The position numbers were made by a program, and so were the translations under genes. Shown piece by piece: positions 8,388-14,455 of a DNA stretch of 14,455 nt. The DNA is from Sporisorium sorghi (lineage: Eukaryota > Basidiomycota > Ustilaginomycetes > Ustilaginales > Ustilaginaceae). Position 1 is the stretch's first letter. Each line of letters starts with the position of its first letter. Location: NCBI GenBank assembly GCA_023212695.1, contig JALCCG010000399.1, positions 253 through 14,707 on the forward strand, read 5' to 3'. Under the pieces are notes generated by a model. That model had not been told where the DNA came from. It searched no databases and saw only the letters and a program-made list of their open reading frames with translations.

Positions 8388-9294
8388 GTTGGCGCTTTTG
8401 GCTTCGTCGTGCGGCTCGGGATCCGGAAGCGCACCGCCCACGTCGTTGTGGTGCTGCCACAGCCGGTACGTGCTCAGCACAATCACAATCGTGTCGTACA
8501 ACACCGTGCCCGCATAGAACCACGCCAGCGGGAAAAAGTCGTAGTTGCCGTTCTCCACCAGCAAACAGGTCCCGTTGCTCAGCTTTCTCGACTTGAGGCT
8601 GAGCACCAGCAGCGACGAGAAGAGCATCAGCGTGGTGAGCAGCAGGAAGACGATGACGAAGATGCGCGCGTCCCGTTGCCAGATGGCGATCGTGCGCCAG
8701 CCGAGCACCGCCGAGACCGAGAGCTGGACGAGGAGCGTGCAGATCTCGCGGTAGGGGATGCAGCCGCCTTTCTGTCGATGCCAGGTGGCGAAAAGGCCGA
8801 GACTGATGGCGACGAGCGTGGTGTAGCGCAGCAGCACAAAGAGGATGAGGTGCGGCGCGCTCCATGGGATGGTCACGTAGATGCCGATCTCCGAGGGAAC
8901 CGTCCTATCGGTCGCACAGTTGCGTCGCCACGCGTGAAAGGAACACTAGGACAAGTCAGCGATCTATCCAAGACCCCAGCCAGCGCTCGTCTGCCAAAGG
9001 ACGGTTCCAAGACTCACATTAGGTACTCCCAGCAGTACAACGTCGCAGCGACAATGGCGACATTGTTAGAAAACACCTTCTCCCGTCATGAACGCTTATC
9101 AATGTCAGCAAGCGAGCCCATTCGGCACAACGTGCTGAACATCTTATATCGAGGTGGCAACTTACATCGTGACCAAACGACGGAGGCAGGATGATCCCGG
9201 CGGCAGCCAGGTCGGAGCTCGTCGGAGTCGAGGCGCTGGACGTGCCGTTACAGAACTTGCCTAGCCAGTCGACGAGTTGGGTACTGTTTGTCAT
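7017..9294 (-). CDS. Seven-helix membrane protein, DUF6533-like N-terminal region, three exons
   Basis: Proposed exons are 9294-9166, 9079-9018 and 8904-7017, giving 692 aa and ending at TAG. Exon 1 encodes a hydrophilic N-terminus with sequons NST and NGT. Helix 1 (about 48-66) ends in WEYLMTVPSEI, resembling the Y-D-x-L-L-T-x-x-x-E-I/V pattern of DUF6533 proteins, which supports both splice junctions. Further helices lie at about 81-106, 117-139, 145-167, 187-212, 262-290 and 299-320. A third sequon (N174) falls in the loop between helices 4 and 5. An N-outside topology puts all three sequons outside and the Gly11 run (about 237-247) in the cytosolic loop between helices 5 and 6. A Ser/Ala-rich tail of about 370 aa with no recognised domain follows. 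Function is unknown; a receptor-like role is only suggested by topology. Confidence 0.8.
8355..8384. repeat. (GCC)10 coding trinucleotide repeat
   Basis: Ten GCC units within exon 3 of the membrane-protein gene encode, with one neighbouring GGT codon, eleven consecutive glycines between predicted helices 5 and 6. Such tracts usually vary in length by slippage without shifting the frame. Confidence 0.95.
8905..9017 (-). other. Intron 2 of the membrane-protein gene
   Basis: Donor GTGAGT at 9017 and acceptor AG at 8906-8905, 113 nt. This acceptor restores the frame, completing a split Met codon and giving MTVPSEI, which fits the family motif. A CTGAC branch sequence lies at 8959-8955. An AG closer to it (8947-8946) looks attractive but causes a frameshift. 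Confidence 0.7.
9080..9165 (-). other. Intron 1 of the membrane-protein gene
   Basis: Strong donor GTAAGT at 9165, CTGAC branch sequence at 9108-9104, acceptor AG at 9081-9080, 86 nt. A second AG three bases on (9078-9077) makes a tandem acceptor that would remove one Lys codon. Reading through the intron would give a different frame unlike the family. Confidence 0.8.
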
Positions 9295-9304
9295 TGCTTC
9301 ACAA

Positions 9305-9349
9305 CTACTTGAAGCGAGTCGTGTGTAGCGAGCAAAGATGGTTGTGCAT
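9305..9349 (-). other. Possible 14-codon upstream ORF of the membrane-protein gene
   Basis: An ATG at 9349-9347 (G at -3) opens a 14-codon frame closing with TAG at 9307-9305, 10 nt before the main ATG, which also has G at -3. It matters only if transcription begins upstream of 9349, which the sequence does not show. Confidence 0.3.
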
Positions 9350-10361
9350 CACGAGGTGGCAGTGGTGGTGGTAACTAGAGAAAGAGCGACAACGTGTGCG
9401 GGTCTCTGATCCGGTGGGCATGGCGGGTCTCGTATCAATCTCCCTCTCTCTCAGCGTTCATGAGCATGGCGCGGAAGAAGAGATACAGCCCACCGTCAAG
9501 ACCGCTGCAAGAAACTTTGTCGGTGCTGGCCTCGTAGCCTGCGTGAGCGCACAATGAAGCCCGTGCAAGCATACAGTAGGCGGAAACGCAGGTGGGCGGC
9601 TCCTTTTCCTGTCACTTCATCAAGCCACTCCTTTGCCGCAGGAGCATCTGATAACACAGCTGTTTCGCCTCGACGAGACTTGGCCAACTTTGAACAAAAA
9701 AGTAACCGCTCGCTTTGGTGGGCTTTGAACCACATCCCACTTTGATTTCGCCTACTACTCGACGCCTTAGCAAAGGCTGCATAGAGGCCGCTCACGTTTC
9801 TTCACGCACGAGGCACACAGACAGTTGCGAGAAACGATAGCGTAAAGACCGGTGTATTAGAGGGAAGATAGCAAGCAAGAAACGGCGACCATCTACCTCG
9901 ACTGATGAGGTACACAGAACAGGAGGTGAGAAGGTGCAGATCAAGCTAGAATAGACACAGGAGCTAACGGGAGGGAAGGCGCGATCGGGACAAGGGGAGG
10001 AGGAAGAGGAGGAGAGAAGAACGAAGCTAGGTTAGGGGTGGTGTTGCTAGTACCAGATTGTTCGAGTGCTGCTGCTGCTAGTGTGGAGTGAGAGTAGAGA
10101 GAGTGATGGATGAAGTACGCGACAAAGAGAGGAAGGAGCTTTGTGGAAACAGGACAATGACGCAAGAGGGTGTCTCCGCCGAAAGGGACAACACCTCCAA
10201 GAAAGACGAGGGTGAATGGTGAAGGAAACGACAGCCCGTGTCGACCCCGCGAATGAAGTACGAAATGCCAGAGATAGAGAGAGAGAGAGAAAACGGTCCG
10301 GAGAGATGTCAACAAGTAGTATGCAAAGAGAGACGAAACCCAACACAAGCCCGCAAGGAGC
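9350..10361. other. Intergenic: membrane-protein promoter and 3' flank of the Hum3-like gene
   Basis: About 1 kb with no supported gene. The right part (down from 10361) should hold the 3' untranslated region of the Hum3-like gene and contains a short GA repeat at about 10276-10289. The left part should hold the promoter of the membrane-protein gene. No TATA box, tRNA or convincing terminator was identified. Confidence 0.6.
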
Positions 10362-12395
10362 TTAGTTGATGGGGATCGAAGTGCATCCAATGTTGACCAG
10401 ACCGTCCTGGACGACGTTTGTACAGCAGACGGGAGTCGACTTGCACACGCTCTGCAGCGAGACGCCGAGCACGGGGATCTGCTGGCAGTTGAGTCCAATG
10501 TCGCCCGCCAGGTTGTTGAAGCCGAGCAGACCGGCGAGCGTCTTCTTCTTGGACTCGTCGTTGATCACCTGGGTGCAGCACTGCGCCTTGCCGACCGAGC
10601 ACTGGCCGTTGTTGTTGTGCTCCGACGAAGACGTGCGCGGGCGCGAGCGCTGGCCGTGACCGTTGAGCGAAGGCGTGCGCTTGGCCTTGGCGGCGTCCTC
10701 CTCGGCAGCGTATCGCTTGACGAGGCTCTTGAGCAGATCCTTGTTGCCCACGGGCACCGAGATGCCGCTGGTAGCCGGGCCCAGGAACGCGGCGGGGTCG
10801 AGGCCGCTGTCTCGCTTGGGGGTGATGTGTTCGGCGGAACCGGTCAAAGCGTCGACGTGGTGCGTCGCATCGCCGGTGTTGGTCTTGTCCAATGCCTGTT
10901 GCAAAGCATCAATGGCGTACTGCAGCGTCTCGTACTGCTTTACATCCATCGCTCGGCGGGAGTGCGCGCTGTTGACAATATCGGACAGGGCGGAAAGGGT
11001 GGCTTGAGCAGGTGCTACTTGGTTGACATGATGAATCTCTTTGGTCTCACCTCGTCGAGTCTTTTGTCCGCTCGCCACTTGCGAAAGAGCCGCAGCGACC
11101 GCCTCCACGGGAGCCACCTGGTTGTCGTTGATCACAGCGTCGCCGCGCTTGGTGGCGTGCTGACCGTTGGCCACCTGCGAAAGAGCCGCCAGCGTAGCCT
11201 CGATGGGCACAAACTGAGAGCTGTTGTCGATGTCGACCGAGCGCTCAGCCTTTTGCGAGTCGAGAACGCTCGAGAGCGCGGCGATCGTCGCCTGGATAGG
11301 GAGAACCTGGTTAGTGTTCTCAACGATGTTGTCCTCGCCCTCGTGGCGCTTGGTGGCAACCTGCTTGTTGATCACTTGCGAGAGCAGAGCAGCCGTGGCC
11401 TGGATGGGGAGCACCTGGTTGGTGTTCTTGACCGAGGAGTGGCGCTTCTCGACGCTCTGGCCGTTGGCGACCTGCGAAAGGCCAGCCAGGGTGCCCTGGA
11501 TGGGGAGGACCTGGTTGCTGTTGTCGACCACGTGGGCAGGCTCGTGCTCCCAGCGCTTGGTGGCCTTCTGCAGGTTGGCGACCTGCGAGAGGAGCGCAGC
11601 GGTCAGCTGGATGGGGAGCACCTGGTTGGCGTTGTCAACCAGGTCGCCACGCTTCGAGTGGGCGGCCTGGCCATTGGCGACGGCAGAGAGCGCAGCGAGC
11701 GTGGCCTCGATGGGCAGGAACTGGGCGCTGTTGTGCACGTCGACCGAGCGCTCAGCCTTCTGCGTGTTGAGCACCTGCGAGAGGGCGGCGGCGGTAGCCT
11801 GGATAGGCACCACCTGGTTGGTGTTGTCGACAACATGGCCCTCCTTCTCCCAACGCTTGGTGGCCTTCTGCTCGTTGAGCACCTGCGAGAGAGCAGCGAC
11901 GGTACCCTCGATGGGGACGAACTGCGAAGAGTTGTCGATCTTGACCGAGCGAGCGTGCGACTTCTGGCCGTTGGCAACAGACGAGAGCGCAGCGAGCGTA
12001 GCCTCGATGGGGAGGATCTGGTTGTCGTTCTTGACAACGTTGTCGCGCTTGGCGGCCGCCTTCTGCTCGTTGAGCACCTGAGACAGAGCAGCGAGCGTGG
12101 CCTCGATGGGCAGGAACTGGGCGCTGTTGTGCACGTCGACCGAGCGCTCAGCCTTCTGCTCGTTGAGCACGGCAGAGAGGGCGGCGACGGTGCCCTGAAC
12201 GGGAACGAACTGGGCGCTGTTGTCCACCTTTACGGAGCGCTCGGCGTGCTGGCCGTTGGCGACCTGCGAGAGGAGAGCGCCGGTGAGCTGGACGGGAACA
12301 ACCTGGTTGGTGTTGTCGACGACCGAGCCGGCGAGGACGGGGCCGGAGAAGGCAGAGACGGCTGCGACGGCAGCAAGGAACTGAAGGTACTTCAT
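10362..12395 (-). CDS. hum3: Hum3-like secreted repetitive precursor with C-terminal class I hydrophobin domain
   Basis: A 677-aa secreted cell-surface protein precursor. Residues 1-22 form a signal peptide (Lys2, hydrophobic core, VLA-G cleavage site). Residues 23-481 are 14 imperfect repeats of about 31-37 aa, with a core like NQVLPIQATxAALSQV, many separated by Lys-Arg or Arg-Arg sites typical of Golgi Kex2 processing. Twelve dibasic sites occur, at 116/117, 180/181, 248/249, 280/281, 317/318, 349/350, 416/417, 447/448, 480/481, 527/528, 560/561 and 572/573. The C-terminal domain has eight cysteines (609, 616, 617, 637, 651, 657, 658, 671), spaced C-X6-CC-X19-C-X13-C-X5-CC-X12-C, which fits class I hydrophobins. 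The same architecture, Rep1-like repeats plus hydrophobin, is known from U. maydis Hum3; these proteins act at the hyphal surface. A TATA box and ATG-free leader suggest strong transcription. Single exon. The symbol is assigned by architecture, not by alignment. Confidence 0.93.
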   Translation of the reverse strand: MKYLQFLAAVAAVSAFSGPVLAGSVVDNTNQVVPVQLTGALLSQVANGQHAERSVKVDNSAQFVPVQGTVAALSAVLNEQKAERSVDVHNSAQFLPIEATLAALSQVLNEQKAAAKRDNVVKNDNQILPIEATLAALSSVANGQKSHARSVKIDNSSQFVPIEGTVAALSQVLNEQKATKRWEKEGHVVDNTNQVVPIQATAAALSQVLNTQKAERSVDVHNSAQFLPIEATLAALSAVANGQAAHSKRGDLVDNANQVLPIQLTAALLSQVANLQKATKRWEHEPAHVVDNSNQVLPIQGTLAGLSQVANGQSVEKRHSSVKNTNQVLPIQATAALLSQVINKQVATKRHEGEDNIVENTNQVLPIQATIAALSSVLDSQKAERSVDIDNSSQFVPIEATLAALSQVANGQHATKRGDAVINDNQVAPVEAVAAALSQVASGQKTRRGETKEIHHVNQVAPAQATLSALSDIVNSAHSRRAMDVKQYETLQYAIDALQQALDKTNTGDATHHVDALTGSAEHITPKRDSGLDPAAFLGPATSGISVPVGNKDLLKSLVKRYAAEEDAAKAKRTPSLNGHGQRSRPRTSSSEHNNNGQCSVGKAQCCTQVINDESKKKTLAGLLGFNNLAGDIGLNCQQIPVLGVSLQSVCKSTPVCCTNVVQDGLVNIGCTSIPIN
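10365..10676 (-). other. Hydrophobin module (residues 574-677)
   Basis: The segment after the last dibasic site (Lys572-Arg573) begins 36 residues before the first of the eight cysteines and carries the whole hydrophobin signature, including two Cys-Cys pairs. Cleavage there would release a 104-residue hydrophobin with a basic, Ser-rich, Asn-rich lead-in. Confidence 0.75.
10953..12329 (-). repeat. 14-unit coding tandem repeat of the Hum3-like precursor
   Basis: Fourteen units of about 90-110 nt. By the residues before the conserved Pro they fall into Asn-Gln-Val/Ile units (1, 4, 6, 8, 9, 10, 11, 13, 14) and Gln-Phe units (2, 3, 5, 7, 12). DNA copies are close; a 72-nt stretch is identical at 11692-11763 and 12088-12159. 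Confidence 0.9.
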
Positions 12396-12624
12396 TGTTG
12401 TTGTCGTCGTTGGGTGTTGAAAGGTTGATTAGAGGACAGAGGGTTGGTATTAAAGAGAGTGTGGAGCAGACTTTGGAGGCCGAAAGGCGGTTTTGGTGGG
12501 GGGGGGGGGGGGAAGGAGAGCAGCAAAAGAAGGGAAGGGAGGAGCAGCAGCAAGAACGAAGGAGGTGTGTAGGGGGAAACTAGCTTGGGGGACGATAGCA
12601 AAGGGAGGACGAAGAAGAGGAGGG
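12396..12624 (-). promoter_or_regulatory. Pyrimidine-rich, ATG-free leader and core promoter of the Hum3-like gene
   Basis: Between the TATA box and the start codon the mRNA strand is rich in C and T and contains no ATG, as expected for a leader of roughly 200 nt. It includes a C15 run on the mRNA strand (12512-12498). The exact transcription start is not visible. Confidence 0.6.
12498..12512. repeat. G15 homopolymer (C15 on the gene strand)
   Basis: Fifteen uninterrupted G in the predicted leader of the Hum3-like gene. It is prone to sequencing error and slippage. Confidence 0.95.
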
Positions 12625-12632
12625 TTATATAT
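12625..12632 (-). promoter_or_regulatory. TATA box of the Hum3-like gene
   Basis: The minus strand reads ATATATAA within GGATATATAACCC, 230 nt upstream of the start codon and in otherwise GC-rich DNA. Position, orientation and the ATG-free sequence downstream all fit a core promoter. Confidence 0.6.
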
Positions 12633-14066
12633 CCATGCGCAGGCACTCTGACACGCGAGAAGACTGGCATGCCATCAGGGCCTTGGTCTGCCGGAAACAG
12701 ATGCCTTGGCCAGCCGCTTCCTGTCGTGTCTCGAGCGAAGCAAGCTTGATTGAATCAAAACATTGCTTGTGCCTGTGTTGATGATGCGAATCAAGACAGG
12801 CGGAATCCCAGCCAGTGGGATAGTGCGTTGAGGGGAAAGGCGTCTGCCGCATTCGCTTAGACAGCCGACGTTGAATGAGGTTTCTCGTAGGCATGTTTAC
12901 GATGGCCAAGAACAAGAGGGACCAATGAGTGGAAGGAGGCACGGAGAGGGACGAGTTGCGCGCAGAGGATGTGCAGGAGATTCCTAGGCAGCAGGCGGGT
13001 GCATTGCGGGAAAGGGATCGACGGAGGAGGCGCAGATGCAGATGCAATGAGCATAGGTGGAACGCAGACATGTGTCAACGCAGGACAGCAGGACAGCTGA
13101 AGATGCAGCGTCGGCGATCTTTCTACCGTCGCAGTGGAATGATCCATTGGGCTATGTCTCGTGAGACAGGTCCGCTCCCCGAGAATAGAGTTAGCCGCTT
13201 TACTATTGCGTCGCCTGTCGCAATCCTGCTTTGATCAGCATGCTGCTCAGAGGCGCATCAGATGCATTGAAAACATGAAGCTGTACAGAAGCCCATGTGA
13301 TGGCGGACGCGGATGCAACCTTGGCTTGCGAGCTGTCTACCAGGCTGGATCGCTTCCTCGAGCAATGAATCAAGCTGGCAGAGGCTCGCATGCAAAGCAC
13401 AGGCTCGCCAAAGCCCCAAAGCGTCGAAGCGAGAGAGGCGGCGGCGGTAGATGAGCAGCAAGACGGGCCAAACGGCAGATTCCAGGAGATGACGGCGAGC
13501 ATGTTCGGTGAAGTTACGAGCGGAAAATAAGTTCTGGCTGCATGCAGCTGTGTGTGTGCGCAGAGCACAACAGTGGAGCAGGAACTTGGACGCCACGGAT
13601 CAGCACGCATCAAGCTGCAGACGCATCGGTCATACTGAGCAGAGGCAAAAGAAGAGACAGCGAACTGTGAAAAAGAGTAGACATTGATCGAAGGCGGGAA
13701 AGTTTCGAAGGCGGGTTGGCTGGCACGCAGAAATGCGAATTGGTGCCTGCGTAGTACGGGAAAGCACCAAGTCAGGTCATACTCATCGCCTAGGTGAGGA
13801 AGATGAGCTTGCAGAACGGCAAATGACATTGGGGGACGCATGCCAAACTTGACAGCCTGCGTGCGGGGTCGTACAATGGCCAGTGAGAACTGCACTAAGT
13901 TTTAGAGCTGACAGCGGAAGCCGAGGTGAGGACAAAGAGGTGAGCGGCGGGTCAAATGTCGATGCGATGCAAAGGCAAGGGGTAATGTGCAGAGCAGAGA
14001 GGCTCGAGCAGCGCGGGTAGTAGGCAAACAATGCATGTCAAGGAATGCAAGAGAGCAAGGGCTCGT

Positions 14067-14118
14067 CAGCTCCAGCTCCAGCTCCAGCTCAAAGCTCAAA
14101 GCTCAAAGCTCAAAGCTC
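14067..14118. repeat. Two adjoining minisatellites: CAGCTC x4 then AAAGCTC x4
   Basis: Four perfect 6-bp units (14067-14090) run directly into four perfect 7-bp units (14091-14118). They share the GCTC core, so one probably arose from the other. Confidence 0.95.
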
Positions 14119-14191
14119 AAGCTAAAGCTGCAAGACTTGGGCTCGTTTGACAATTTTGACATTTCCCGTCAAAGCGGTCACAGAGACACGT

Positions 14192-14223
14192 GAGAAGGCG
14201 AGAAGGCGAGAAGGCGAGAAAGC
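14192..14223. repeat. GAGAAGGC x4 tandem repeat
   Basis: Three perfect 8-bp units followed by a fourth with one change (GAGAAAGC). Confidence 0.95.
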
Positions 14224-14230
14224 CAGCGTT

Positions 14231-14265
14231 GAGAGAGGGAGAGACAGAGAGAGAGACAGAGAGAC
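14231..14265. repeat. GA-rich imperfect microsatellite
   Basis: Imperfect (GA)n with GGGA and GACA interruptions, immediately after the GAGAAGGC repeat. Confidence 0.9.
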
Positions 14266-14382
14266 ACGGGCTGTCGTCGTTTGGAATGCAGGAGCAATTC
14301 CTCAGCACCTTCCTCCCGCCTGCCTGACTGCCTGTCTGCCTTCGCAATGGATGATGCACGTCAAAATCCGCCGATCTGTTTC

Positions 14383-14384
<2 letters not shown>

Positions 14385-14455
<71 letters not shown>
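14385..14455. repeat. Terminal T71 homopolymer
   Basis: Seventy-one uninterrupted T run to the end of the window. Together with the homopolymers at the left end this suggests the window is bounded by assembly breaks. Confidence 0.95.

Larger units (their letters stand above)
12633..14384. other. Non-coding upstream region of the Hum3-like gene
   Basis: About 1.75 kb with only short open frames on both strands; none shows a domain, a convincing signal peptide or a splice pattern. It probably carries distal promoter elements. An 11-bp direct repeat TCGAAGGCGGG occurs at 13688-13698 and 13705-13715. A CACGTG E-box lies at 14188-14193 or within one base of it. Tandem repeats cluster near the right end. 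Confidence 0.55.

Noticed and set aside
9710..9745. A TTCAAAG-containing motif resembling a tRNA T-arm on the minus strand
   Set aside because: The flanking bases do not form a five-base-pair stem and no anticodon or acceptor arm can be drawn.
10617..12428. A 603-codon open frame on the plus strand
   Set aside because: Same codon-register shadow, opposite the Hum3-like gene; its repeats merely mirror the sense repeats.
12598..12606. GCAAAGGGA, close to the smut pheromone response element ACAAAGGGA
   Set aside because: One mismatch, a single copy near the gene, and similar near-matches occur elsewhere in the window; too weak to call a Prf1 site.
13203..13895. A 230-codon minus-strand open frame upstream of the Hum3-like gene
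   Set aside because: It begins at a GTG, has no recognisable domain or signal peptide and has amino-acid use typical of random sequence.

Overview
The window looks like a near-complete contig from a basidiomycete smut fungus (Ustilaginomycotina, probably Ustilaginales). The evidence is GC-rich single-exon genes, short GT-AG introns with CTGAC-type branch sites, and a secreted protein joining Rep1-like Kex2-processed repeats to a class I hydrophobin domain, an architecture I know from Hum3 of Ustilago maydis. Both ends are homopolymer tracts, so the limits are probably assembly breaks. No rRNA, tRNA, transposon, viral or CRISPR sequence was recognised.

All three supported genes lie on the minus strand. 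From left to right: (1) 1-579, homopolymer, an adapter-like 11-mer, and the 3' flank of the first gene. (2) 580-5292, translation initiation factor eIF4G, 1570 aa in one exon, with an eIF4E-binding motif, a MIF4G domain and a C-terminal MA3-like domain. (3) 5293-7016, its leader and promoter region: 761 nt without any sense-strand ATG, two (CT)n tracts, a strong candidate leader-intron acceptor, and A/T-rich DNA. (4) 7017-9294, a three-exon gene for a seven-helix membrane protein whose first helix resembles the basidiomycete DUF6533 domain, with a long cytosolic tail. (5) 9295-10361, intergenic. (6) 10362-12395, the Hum3-like repetitive hydrophobin, 677 aa. (7) 12396-14455, its pyrimidine-rich leader, TATA box and about 1.7 kb of non-coding upstream DNA ending in three small tandem repeats and a 71-base T tract.

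The genes do not form a pathway: one is housekeeping translation, one a probable membrane sensor or orphan seven-helix protein, and one a secreted cell-surface precursor. The most interesting observation is in the Hum3-like precursor. Its 14 repeats fall into two classes, and the class of each repeat is perfectly coupled to the kind of junction before it: Kex2-type dibasic (or signal peptide) before every Asn-Gln-Val/Ile repeat, and a non-dibasic Glu-Arg-Ser or Ala-Arg-Ser before every Gln-Phe repeat. The precursor may therefore be cut into single, double and triple modules that each begin with an Asn-Gln repeat, with the hydrophobin released separately. The ATG-free eIF4G leader is the second signal worth following.
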